From positions 240,426,843 to 240,490,842 of the forward strand of contig NC_090989.1 of NCBI RefSeq assembly GCF_041146395.1: 64,000 bases of DNA, written 5' to 3'. A program made the translations under genes and the position numbers. Under the pieces are notes generated by a model that did not search any database, was not told where the DNA came from, and was given only the letters and a program-made list of their open reading frames with translations. Below, piece after piece: positions 16,700 through 27,650 of this stretch. The stretch is from Eulemur rufifrons (taxonomy: Eukaryota > Chordata > Mammalia > Primates > Lemuridae). How positions within the stretch are numbered: position 1 is the first letter of the stretch; the number at the start of each line of letters is the position of its first letter.

Positions 16700-16925
16700 C
16701 AGACCCGTCAACTTGACAGTTTAATTCCTTACTGTAAATTAATAGATCGTCACTCTGATCATTATCATTTTATTTGCTTACAGGCAGATAAGGGACTGAT
16801 TTGAGCTTTCCATTTGGTTTTAGCGATGTAGCTCTCATTGTATTATAATGGCTCTAATTGGTTTTGTATTAATACATCGTAGTCATAATGAGCTTGGTTA
16901 ATACAAGGCCACATCCGAGAGACAA
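16700..16925. promoter_or_regulatory. Candidate conserved non-coding element, homeodomain-site rich
   Basis: A repeat-free 225-bp block crowded with TAAT/ATTA cores: 'gtttaattcc', 'taaattaata', 'ctctaattgg', 'tattaatacatcg', 'cataatgagc' and 'ggttaatac'. The low-CpG, motif-dense texture is like neural developmental enhancers inside long introns. Conservation itself cannot be shown here. Confidence 0.4.
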
Positions 16926-17440
16926 CAGAGACAACCCTTCGCAGTGAACCATCATAATCAGGTCTGAGATTCCACTGGGATGGCAGCCAGGCTCCTGACC
17001 ATGGCGAAGTCACCAAGTTACCTGTTACCTGCTACCTGCTTCAAGTGCCCTGTGTGGCCAGCAGTAACCTTCAGACTTGAGCATCCAAACTGTCTACAAT
17101 GATCTGCTTTCATGTCTGTGAACCCCCAATATGCACTGAGCGTTCCTAAAATCAGACTTTACCTCCAAATGCCCAAGTGAGTGCCAGGCAAATACATCGT
17201 TGAAATATAATAAATATTTGATGAATAACTCCAGAAACAAATACATGTGTCCTTTTACAGAGAAGTTTTTTTTTTTAAAGCTATAGAAACAAAGGAAAAG
17301 AAAATAATTCCAAAGAGACTCTAAGAAGACAAGAATCATAGGCTTAAATATTCTATGGTGATTCTTCGAAAACACTGCCAGCTTAGCTATTGATATTCTA
17401 ACATTTTTAGATAGCTTTTTATATAATGTTGTTATAATGA
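16926..17440. other. Unassigned intronic sequence
   Basis: Nothing recognised. Confidence 0.5.
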
Positions 17441-17575
17441 GTGTATTAGTTTTCTATTGCTGCTGTAACCAATTACCACAAACTTTGAGGCTTAAGACAA
17501 TATCCATTTATTGTTTCAGTTTCTGTATGTCAGAAGTCTGGGCACAGCATGGCTCAGCTGGGCTCTCTGCTTGGA
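17441..17575 (-). mobile_element. MLT1-like MaLR LTR fragment
   Basis: 'gtgtattagttttctattgc' and 'accaattaccacaaactttg' are the reverse complement of the MLT1 LTR 3' end. Truncated. Confidence 0.75.
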
Positions 17576-17954
17576 CAATCATGTTATTACATGACAACTA
17601 ATTCATCCTTGGGAGGCACTAAAGATTATCCTAAAGTTCCAGATCATTCTGGAACTAAAAAACCCAATTTTATCTGGTTCCATTTAGACTAGACTCTTCA
17701 AAAGAAGTCTTGACTTAAGTATGTTAACTTCATTCAGAAAAAAAAACATGTTTCTATCATCTTCCTAGATAATGCTCAAGTTTAGGGAAAACTTTAGGGG
17801 GAGAGAGGATGGCAGCAAAAATATATAAAACTAGAGTTTGGAATCTATGCCCCCAGGCTTCTCCTGAAGCTTCTTAAAAACAGAAACGCCTATCTCAAAA
17901 TTCTAGAGTCCATTCATTCCATTTTTCAACCCACAATTGAAACAACTGACTGGC

Positions 17955-18065
17955 CAGATAATGACAGATTACAAATTCCTTGAAGGCATGGCTGTGTCTC
18001 ACTTGTCTTTGTACCCCAAGAGCTGAGCATAGAGTTTGTTGTGTTTGATAAATTTGAGGGCTTTG
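17955..18065 (+). mobile_element. L2 LINE 3' fragment
   Basis: 'ccttgaaggcatggctgtgt' followed by 'ttgtaccccaagagctgagc' matches the L2 3' end pattern. Confidence 0.6.
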
Positions 18066-18435
18066 AGTGAAACTAAACATGGCAGCAAAACACATGGCTG
18101 TATAAAAACAATTATCAACAATTAGAAAATTTCACTGATTCCTAAGTTTAATAGCAAAGAAGACAAAATATTGTAAAGCAATTTCTTTTATTTTGTTTCC
18201 TTTTTTCCTTCTCCTCCTCCTCCTTGCTTTAAATAATGTTCACCTAAAATTCTAGAAGGTTATTTTTTCTTTGTTAGCAAATAGATCCTTGACAGTTAAA
18301 AAATAGCTTGAGGGAAAGGCCAGGCCCAGAATTGAAATAAAGAAACATCTAAAAATACCCCAATGAGACAATGGGATTTCCCAGTCTTTTAAAATCACAT
18401 ACTATCCAGTAAAACTCTTCGCTAAGATCTAGACA

Positions 18436-18862
18436 TGCCACTATGGTTTGGATATGGTTTGTTGGTCTCCACCAAAACTTATGTGGAAATTTGATCCCCA
18501 GTATGGGGCTGTTGGAAGGTGGAGCCTGGCGCATCCCTCACGAATGGCTTGGGGCCATCCTTGCAGTAGTGAGTTCTCACTCTGGCGAGACTGGATTAGT
18601 TCTCTCCAGAATGGATTAGTTCTCTCAAGAGTGGGTTGTTGTAAAGCCAGGATGCCCCTCAGGGTTTTCCTCTTCACACACATCTTCTTCTCCTTTGACC
18701 TTCTCTGCCATATTATGATGCAGCATGAAAGTTCTCCCCAGAAACCAGGGCCTTGACCTTAAATTTCCCAGCCTGCAGAACCATGAGTTAAATAAATATC
18801 TCTTATTCACAAATTACCCAGTTTCAGGTATTCTGTTATAGCAACACAAAATGGACTAAGAC
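18436..18862 (+). mobile_element. MaLR (MST-like) solo LTR
   Basis: It starts near 'ctatggtttggatatggttt' and passes 'atccctcacgaatggcttgg' and 'ttaaataaatatctcttatt'. It ends 'tatagcaacacaaaatggac' plus taagac. A 5-bp flank agaca occurs at 18431-18435 and again at 18863-18867, a plausible target duplication. Non-coding. Confidence 0.8.
18592..18631 (+). repeat. 20-bp tandem duplication inside the LTR
   Basis: tggattagttctctccagaa is followed at exactly 20 bp by tggattagttctctcaagag. Confidence 0.9.
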
Positions 18863-18868
18863 AGACAC

Positions 18869-20384
18869 CAACAGAGATTTCACCACTGAGTCTATGTTAG
18901 GAAAATTTTCATATCAAACAAGAAGAACCAGTATATACAACATGAAAGAAAATAATCTGTGACCTGCCAATAGCCGTGAAGCCCAGCTTTTTGCCTGAAC
19001 TAAGTTGGTGAAGAAGACAGACACAAGCAGGACTCATCGACTCCAGTTTCCCATCCTATCACTCTTTGCTTGTCCACATGAATAGGACCTCAGCTCTTCT
19101 CTGGAAAAGGGAGGGAGGAACAAGCTGTTCATAGGTTCAGAAAGTGATACCATACTTTGTAATAGAGACAATTCTATATGGAATTCTGACCTTTCCTCAT
19201 TTGTTTCCATTAGGTCTTTAACTAAAAAACAAACATAAAAGAATATAACATTATTTGGAAAATAAATTCTCCTTGGAAAGGAAAGAGAGATCATGGTTTC
19301 TTTCTGTGGGCCCAAGGAACCAGAAAGTCCCATGGGAGTAGGGTATATCTTAAAGGTTGTTCAATGGGGTTGGGTTGTGCCAGTGTGAGGGCCCAAGAAG
19401 AATAAAGAACCTCATCAGGTTTGGTTTGTTCTTAATAAGGAAGGCGATTCCTTCTAAACAATACTAAATCCAATAATAAAGAAATCAATTAAGAAAGTTA
19501 TTTCACTCCCTGCTTATCACTGCTGTCAATAATTCCTGCTAATCAGACAAGTTGGAGCTAAAACACATTCTCTTGTTGTGCTAAGGTAAAGACATCCATT
19601 CTCCTTGACTCAATAGCTTAGCCCATACTGCAATGCACCTTTCCTCTCAGGCTTCTGGGATAAACTGCCAAAAGTGCTTGCATAGCTCTTTTGCGTCAAG
19701 ATTGCAGAACAATCAGTATGCAGCCTATTGATTTATGTGAAGACACTCAACTTGCCAAGCAAAGAGAAATAAAGTACAATTAGCTTACTTTGTGATCCTG
19801 CTGTTTACACAGAAGATCAAACAAAAGACAACTACAAGCTGGTGCCTAGACCTGGAATATAAAACATAATGCTACTATTTAGTTTCTGATTCTTACCATG
19901 TCCGCCATATGGTAGCAAGTTGGCATAACCTAAATACCAGAGGACTTTGTTTTGAATTTCCACAACCATATCTGGTTTCTCAGTGCAGTTGTCCAGCTCA
20001 TCAACAGATGGTGCCCGGCACTTTACCCATCAAATGCTATGATCTCCATAACCATTTAATAATGGGATTGGACCAGATAAGATCAGGGAGCAGATTTACA
20101 TTCTGCACAGAGATTCTGCCAGCTTTTCATCTGCAAAGTGAATTTATGGATCGAAGCTTGTGAAATTATCCCATAAAACTAGAGCTATAATATAAGCAAT
20201 ATTCTTGAGTCAGTTCACAAGAACAAAGTGTTTGGAGGAAAATGGCAGCACTGCAGCCATATGGACACTTTCACTTCCATGATAAAAAATTGGAAATGTA
20301 GAAACAGATTACTTAAAATCAATTGCTGTATCCTTTTAAGTAAAGAATTCTCTGGTTAACCTTATCTTGGTTTTGACTCAATCA
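18869..20384. other. Unassigned intronic sequence
   Basis: No coding signal and no nameable repeat. Confidence 0.5.
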
Positions 20385-20505
20385 TTCATTCAATAATTAT
20401 TTACTGAGCATCTGTTATTTGCCAGACACTCTTTTAGGCATTAGGGATTCATATAGGAACAAAACAAATTCCTGCCTGAATGAAGCTCAGGCTTCACAGA
20501 CTTCT
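20385..20505 (-). mobile_element. L2 LINE 3' end, reverse
   Basis: 'tcattcattcaataattatt', 'atttgccagacactctttta' and 'ggaacaaaacaaattcctgc' are the reverse complement of the L2 3' terminus. Confidence 0.75.
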
Positions 20506-20616
20506 ATGTTTCTACGATAAACCATGTACTGGCATAACTGGGGCTCCTGAGGGAGTGAGAAAGCCACATTTTAGGTGCATGAAACTGCATATAAATGCCC
20601 TGCTATATCCTGTTGT

Positions 20617-20637
20617 AAAATAATAATAATAATAATA
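20617..20637. repeat. (TAA)n microsatellite
   Basis: Short AAT/TAA run. Confidence 0.85.
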
Positions 20638-20904
20638 GTATGGTCTTTTTAAATAAAATAGGCTAATGTTTATCATTCTGCTTCGTCACTTCTCAAGCAG
20701 TACAGGTTTTTGTAATTCCATCTGAGCCACATAACTTTATTTTGCTGAATGTCAATGTGATCGACAGATGATTTTTATTATTCATCAAAGCATTTTTTCA
20801 ATCAGATTTTAGAATCTGTTGCTTCCTATGTTACTGGGAAAATAGAAACAAAAAGACAACTTCCACATGTTTCGCCAACACACTCATGCATTACCTGCAG
20901 CTGT

Positions 20905-21114
20905 GCAGTTTCCTGGCTTCCCTCCTTACCCTGTGCTGCCCTTCCCTCCTGTGCAGGACCCGGCTCCTTCCCCCTTACTCAAGGACATGGCCCCAGCTAC
21001 TCTGCCCTCTCTCTTACGCATTACCAAATCTTCCCTCTGCTGTGTTATTCCCATTACCATACAAATGTGTTAATATTTTTCCCACTTAAAAAAAAAAAAA
21101 AAACTCTCGACCCT
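20905..21114 (+). mobile_element. L2/CR1-clade LINE ORF2, first segment
   Basis: Text from 'cagtttcctggcttccctcc' to 'actctcgaccct' follows the ORF2 of a CR1-clade LINE. It is interrupted by an LTR and resumes in the same orientation at 21556. Confidence 0.6.
21088..21103. repeat. Poly-A run
   Basis: Sixteen consecutive A inside the LINE segment. It is internal, so not a retroposon tail. Confidence 0.8.
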
Positions 21115-21550
21115 TGTCTTAGTCCATTTTCTCTTGCTTATAACACAATATCTGAAAGTGGATAATTTATAAAGAAAAGGAATTTCTTTCTCACAGTTAT
21201 GGAGGCTAGAAGTCCAAGGTGAAGTGGGTGCATCTGGTGAGGGCCTTCTTGCTGGTGTGGACTCTCTGCAGAATCCCAGCGTGACACAGGGCAACACATG
21301 GTGAGGGGACTGAGCGTGCTAGGTCAGGTTTCTCTTCCACTTCTTATAAAGCCACCAGTTCCATTTCCAAGACAACCCACTAATCCATTAACCCATCAGT
21401 CAATTAATCTGTGAGTAGATTAATCCATTGATGAGGGCAGAGCTCTTATGACTCAATCACCTCTTAAAGGCCCCACCTCTCAATACTGTCACATCGAGGA
21501 TTTTAAGTTTCAACATGCGATTTGGAGGGGCAAACATTCAAACCATAGCA
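21115..21550 (-). mobile_element. MaLR-type solo LTR inserted in the LINE
   Basis: It begins TGTCTTAGTCC and ends ATAGCA. It is flanked by an exact 5-bp duplication accct (21110-21114 and 21551-21555), the size expected of ERVL-MaLR integration. The start is the reverse complement of the CTAAGACA-type end seen on the plus-oriented LTRs here. Length 436 bp. Confidence 0.8.
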
Positions 21551-21555
21551 ACCCT

Positions 21556-21777
21556 AGATTTTCCAGCTTCCACACCATTTGTTTTGTTCTCCTTTACAAA
21601 TATCTCTAATTCCCATTTTTTCATTTCTTGAACCCAGTTCACCAGGTTTTCATTCCATTACTCCTCCAGAACTGCTCTTGCCAAGTCACCAATGACCTCC
21701 TCATTGCTAAAGCCAGTGTTCAATCCTCTGTCCTTACCCTAGTTGGTCACCACTTGACAAAATCATTTTTTTTTCTT
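21556..21777 (+). mobile_element. L2/CR1-clade LINE ORF2, second segment
   Basis: 'actgctcttgccaagtcacc' and 'aatgacctcctcattgctaa' mark the ORF2 region just before the reverse-transcriptase AFDTVDH motif. It is cut off by a DNA transposon at 21778. Confidence 0.65.
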
Positions 21778-22127
21778 TGAGTGCAGTAGTCTCTCCTTAT
21801 TCAAGGGAGATATATTCCAAGAGCCCTAGTGGATGCCTGAAACCTTGAATGGTATCCAACCCTATATATACTATGTTTTTTCCATCTGATAGCTGAAAAT
21901 GGCTATTAAGTGACTAATGGGTACATAGCGTCTACAGCATGGATACGCTGGACAAAGATGATTCACTTTCAAGGCAGGAGGGAGAGGGAGAGGGGGAGAT
22001 GTCATCATGCTACTTGGAATGGCATACAATTTAAAACTTATGAATTGTTTATTTCAGGAATCTTCCATTTAATATATTCAGATTGTGGTTGGCCACAGGT
22101 AAGTAAGCTGTGGATAAGGAGGGACTA
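21778..22127 (+). mobile_element. MER2/Tigger-like DNA transposon
   Basis: The left end 'cagtagtctctccttattc' pairs with the right end 'ataaggagggactattg' as terminal inverted repeats. Interior wording includes 'agtggatgcctgaaacc' and 'ccctatatatactatgtttt'. About 350 bp, non-coding, inserted in the LINE. Confidence 0.8.
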
Positions 22128-22815
22128 TTGTACTTTCTTCATCTGGCTTCCTCACTCTCCAGGCTTCCTTCCTTTCTTAGTGGTTGCTACTTTCCCAGCT
22201 CCTTGGCTCACTCATCACCATTTTCCTCACATCTGTGCACTTTAAACTCCAGGATACAGGCCTTCAAGTTCTTCTCTGTCTACACTCACTCCTGGGTGAT
22301 TTTATTTGGTCCCGTGACTTTACACACTATCTATATTCTCATGATTTCTGAATTTGTATTTCTAGTATGAATTCTAGACTCACATCCAACTGCCTACTCA
22401 ACGTCCCCATTTAAATGTTTAAGTTAACCAACTTAAATCCAAAATTGAACTCCTCTCTCTTCCACTTGAAACCCACTCCTCCTGAAATCTTCCCCATCTC
22501 AATTAATGGCAATTCCATTCTTCCAGTTACATAGGCCAAAAATCTTGGTGTCGCCCTTGATTTTTCTCTTTTTATCATATCCTACATCTAACCCATCAGC
22601 AAATGCTATTAGCTCCACCTTCAAGATATATCCAGAATTTGGTCATTTCTCACTGCCTCTGCTGCCACTACCCTGGCAAGGCCACCTTCATCACCCAGCT
22701 GGATCACGGTACCAGTGCCTAAACATGGGGGTCCCTCTGTTCCCGCCCTTGACACTACAGCCTGCTTGTCTCAACAGTTCCATTGCCTCTAACACAAGTC
22801 ACACTGAACATGAGT
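22128..22815 (+). mobile_element. L2/CR1-clade LINE ORF2, third segment
   Basis: The reverse-transcriptase region continues. The catalytic YADD box is recognisable but ruined near 22329-22352 (reads Y-S-H-D). Downstream, 'gccaaaaatcttggtgtcgc' encodes the AKNLGV landmark (near 22530). Frame-broken and dead. Confidence 0.75.
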
Positions 22816-25677
22816 CAGACTTCCTCAATGTTTCTGTGGGTACTATCAACATGGATTACAATGTCACTCTCATTTTCTCAGGAGCTAGGAGGTGAAGTCT
22901 GTGTTTTGACCCTATACTTACTGACCCCAGACAGGTTTATTCTTGTGTATTCTTATTGCCATTGTCTGTCTCACTGATGTGATCAGCACGGTTGTGGCAT
23001 TCACTGTGCATTTGTGCACTGTCGGAGGGTGCATGGCCGTGTGCCACACTCCAAGTTGTGAGCCCTGGTGGGCACTGCCTCTGCCCACCCAGAGGAGATG
23101 GCACCTTTCTTTTCGCACATAGATGCCTTTTGCTTTTCACATCCTGCATCTATAGTCCTGTCTACTCTTGTGTGTGTGTTGGTGGGGGGATGCCTTATCT
23201 AATTGGTCTGCTCAGAGCCAGGAGCCTTTTTAAACCTGCTTAAAGACACTAAATAGGTCAGTAGCAGGCCTAACACTGTAAGCATCAGAATCTACCCAAA
23301 CTCAGCACCCTACACACTCTTGCCCCATATGAACCTCATTTGCTACTTCTAATTTTTTGTGGGCTGGGAAACCTAACTTACTTAATTGTGTATATGATAA
23401 AAGTAAACAAGCTCTAATAAAGAGTCTCAAGAAGTTGCTATATGACTAAGGGCCTGGAATTTAGAGCATTGATCTTCTGGCATCTATTATTTGGCTGTGC
23501 AAAAGTCCTCCTGGCTTTGGATCTTGGTTCTATTCAGGACATCTGGGAAAAGACTTCTGGATTAATAGAAGTTTATGGGATTAAAATCACACCCAAATAT
23601 AGTTTGCCAGAACTTATTATTAAGCTCTCAAGATTACTACATGAGCCTTTTTTTCTGGATAGTCACATCAGAGCAATCTTTTCTATTAAGACTACTTGAA
23701 CCCTACACTAAAAATGTGCTTGAAATCATTCTAATCCACTTGCCACTGTCTCTTCATGTCTGCAGTTTTGTTCTAATTGGGGCTCAGATAGTGATCTGTT
23801 CCTATAACCTCATTAATTATCACACTATCCAACTTCTTGATGTAGCAAACTGGGGACAAATAAATGCATATATAACTCATGAAATACTGGAGCATTTAAT
23901 GTTTTAGTAGGAACATAAAAGTATTTTACAATAGGTGTATAGAAACTAAAACTTAACATTGACCATTCAGTGAGTCAGTGAGATTCTCAGACACGCATTG
24001 ATTTCCCAGGACTAGTTAGCTTAAAAAGAGAGAAGAGCAGCTCATAGCACATCACAAATACTTAATACTATTTTTTTAAGATGGTAAAAAATAGCTCTTT
24101 AAATCTCTATAACCCAATTCTAGAATGTTAATAATTTTAATAAGAGGCCCCATGCTGACAATATTTTTTAAACAAGCTATTCAGCTACAGAAGGTTCATC
24201 CTGTGATCCACATTTGCAAGAAACTGAACTGAGATGGTGGCATGATATTCTAAGCACTGTTTTACTAAAAATAAAGAACCAAAGCATCTACTGGGGCTGC
24301 TGAGAGGAAGGAAGCATCACTCAGTAGTGGCAGGCAGCAGAGATGCCGATCCAAGATGATTATGCAACCAACATCCCTGGCAGTACCACTTAGCTGGTTG
24401 GGGCTTGTCTCCCAGATCCACCCAGTGCAGTGGAGATAGAATTGGATTAATTTTTAGCCCAGTTTATGATTACCCACCAGTGAAGCATCTGGTGCTATTT
24501 CCCAGGGCATTTAAATTCTTCCTCCTAAAGCACAACACTATCTTGTCCTGTTCTATTTATTTTCCTTAAGTGTGTGTGACTTGCAGAGCATTAACACGCC
24601 AAAACATATGTTTCCTAAGCCTGTTCTCCCATCTCACCTTCGCTTAGACTTTCAAGGTCAGAGCTATTTGTGGCTATCTACTTAATTGGACTTAAAATAA
24701 AAGGCAGCAGAAAATAGTAGATTTGTAATGGCCCTTCATAGTAAGCATCAAATGAGCAGCCTGGCACATCTGAATGCCATTTAAATAAATCAGCCTCTTA
24801 TTCAGGGCCACAAAACTCCATCCACCATGCCACCAGCTATTGTGTAGCTGACACAAGCTAGAAGTGAGAGAGAGGATGTTTCCTGAGCCCCTTGGAAAGC
24901 ACTGGAGCTTTGAACCAATTGTGCATTTTTCTATAAAGCATGATCATGTGGTTAAGTTCTCTTTACCCTCGGAATGTGCACATTAATCAAATTTGTGCAA
25001 TTACTGTTCCCACTAGACAAAGATGGAGTAGATCATTACTGGTATTGTTGTTATTTACTATATGTAGCTCCATACACTTACAAAGCACTATTCAAGATGA
25101 ACGCAAATGTTCCTAGGGCCTGGAATGAGAGGGGATATATATACTGGGGGCAGGGGTGGGTGGGCAGGAACCATGATGTATAATATAAAGCTAAGCACCA
25201 AGGTACAGCAAAATAGACAAAATTCACATCTGAGAGCAAAGGACTATGGCCCAATTGCTTTTTGCTAAGGGCTTCTGGGCAAGAAGCAGAGAAGGGGATT
25301 TAATGACAAGAAACTGTTAGATAAGACAGGGAAGAATCAGGAATAAGCAAGGAACAGTGATGCAGCAACCTCCTGACAAGCATCCTGGGTCCAATGTTCA
25401 AGTAGATTCACATTCCCAGATTCTCCTCCATAATCAGGAAGTCCTGGACCCCAAACAACCCCTGAATCCTCCTCCAGTCCTTAGCTTTAGTGGGGGGGGG
25501 GGTGTGGAGGCAATATTTTCCTGAGACCAACTCAAGGGAAGAGGCAGCTTTAGGATTGACCCAAGAGTCCCAAATTATTCTAGATATAAGTATGCTTAGA
25601 GAACAATATGGAATAGCTTGGAGCCCCAGAGGTTCCCAGTGTAGGAGCTGCCTCATCTATGGAGTATATTCCTTAAA
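22816..25677. other. Unassigned intronic sequence
   Basis: No gene seen. A G-run lies at 25493-25502. The block at 24590-24900 is listed separately as possibly constrained. Confidence 0.45.
24590..24900. promoter_or_regulatory. Candidate conserved non-coding block
   Basis: A repeat-free stretch with the E-box ACATATGT (about 24605), 'tcaaggtcagagc' (nuclear-receptor half-site-like) and 'cttaattggactt'. Weak, texture-based call. Confidence 0.22.
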
Positions 25678-26610
25678 AATCCCACAGAATGGGAGAAAAT
25701 ATTTACAAATGTGATAAGGGACCTGTAACCAGAATATATAAAGAACTCTTAAACCTAACAATCAAACAAATAGCCCAATTTAAAAATGGGCAAAGGATTT
25801 GAAGAGACATTTCTCCAAAGAAGACATGTGAATGGCCAATAAGCTCATAAAAAGATGCTCAGCACCATCATCTATCAGGAAAATGCAAATCAAAATCACA
25901 AGATACCACTTCACACTCACAAAGATGGGTGCAATTAAAAAGACAGATGACAACAAATATTGGCAGAGATGTGGAGAAATCAGAACCCTCGTACGCTGTT
26001 GGTAGGAATGCAAAACAGTGTGGACACTTTGGAAAACAGTTTGGCAATTCCTAAAAATGTTAAACACAGAGATAGCATACGACCCAGCAATTCTAATCCT
26101 AAGTATATACTAGAGAGAACATATATTCACACAAAATCTTGTAAACAAATGTTCATCGCTGCATTATTCATCATGGCCAAAAAGTAGAAACAACCCAAAT
26201 GTCCATCCACTGATGAATGAATAAACAAAATGTGGCATATGTAAACAATGGAATATTATTTGGCCATAAATAGGCTATGATATGGATGAGTCTTGAAAAC
26301 ATTATGCTAAATCAAAGAAGCCAGACACAAAAAGCTACATATTATGTGATTTCATTTGTACGCAATGTCCAGAATAGGCAAATCTATAGTGACAAAGTAG
26401 ATTAGTGGCTACTAGGGGCTGAGCAGAGGGAGGAATGGGGAGAGATTATTAGTGGGTATAGGGTTTCTTTTTGGTGTGATTAAAATGTTCTAAATTAGAT
26501 AGTGGTGATGGTTACACAACACTGAATACATACTAAAAAGCACTAAATTGTACACTTAAGGTGAATTCTATGGCAAATAAATTATATTTCAAAAAACTGT
26601 TATAAAAAAT
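25678..26610 (+). mobile_element. L1 LINE, ORF2 C-terminus and 3'-UTR
   Basis: 'cacagaatgggagaaaatat', 'gcaaaggatttgaagagaca', 'gacccagcaattctaatcct' and 'attgtacacttaaggtgaat' track the last part of L1 ORF2 and an L1MA/MB-type 3'-UTR. It ends in an A-rich tail. 5'-truncated and non-functional. Confidence 0.92.
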
Positions 26611-27539
26611 TGATAGAGAAACACTACATAATGCTCGAAGGCAAGGAGGACTATTTCAGGCTACAGATGGAACAATCTGGCTTCTAGAATTGAGAGTCCT
26701 TACCTACCCTGACATCCACACTTGCAACCCGACAGGACTGGAGGATTTCTAATGACTCTTGCTTCGTAAGTAGGAAATCAGTCATTTGCCACTTGAGTTT
26801 AATACATAATCCACTACATTTCATGATAGATTCAGGCCCAGACTGTTTCTCATGAACACTCATCACCATCATTATCAACTTCCTGAAGCATTAGGTGTCC
26901 TCTGCTCTTTTACCTGTGGCACCAAGCTAGGCACTGAATACTGCAAATGGGAGTGGTTAGTTACCGAGTCAAGGGGAGTCATTCAATCCTAGACAGAAAA
27001 CACAGATGCTGGCAAACCAACGTAAGGCATAGCCCTGACTAGATAGATACGTGAATAGCTAGGATTAAATATTGATGATGTATACAAGAAAAGAGTGAAC
27101 ACATTTATAAGGCAGCACTAGAAAGGCTCCAGAGAATTTCACAGTTGAGCAAGGTTTAGTTTTATAGATGGGAGCTGTTTCTCTCTTAATCCTCTGCAAG
27201 AATAAAAGGACAGCAGGTTCAAGTCCAAACACTGAGGGTTTGACTGTTATTAATAGGTAGGGGTTAGCTGGGGAACTGCATGTTCCCGTGGCTGCTAGGG
27301 AGATGTGGTGGGGGCAGCCTTGGAGGTGAGGCGAGGCTCTGGAATGGCAAGAGAAAAACACACTGGGTGGAGAGACAGGACTGACGGAGAGTAGGCTGGT
27401 AGCACAGGGAAGGGACTCAGAGCAAAAGAGATCAGGAGTAGAGTGTCTTTGGGTGGGTTAGGGGGGTGCAAAGACTGGACTCTGCTAAACCCTTTTCTTG
27501 TTCAATCTCATTTGAAATTGAGAACCTCCCTGTGATGGA
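26611..27539. other. Unassigned intronic sequence
   Basis: Nothing recognised. Confidence 0.5.
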
Positions 27540-27650
27540 AATTCTATTTTTTAATTTAATTTATGGATAAGCAAACATAAGCCCAGAGAGGTTAAGTAAC
27601 AGGCCCGAGACCACACAGCTAAGAAGGTCACACTCTATCCCAGGCCTAAA
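27540..27650 (-). mobile_element. MIR SINE fragment
   Basis: 'agcccagagaggttaagtaa' then 'gagaccacacagctaagaag' is reverse MIR core. Confidence 0.75.

Noticed and set aside
22506..22895. A 129-codon open frame
   Set aside because: It lies in decayed CR1/L2 LINE ORF2 sequence, out of frame with the recognisable protein for most of its length.
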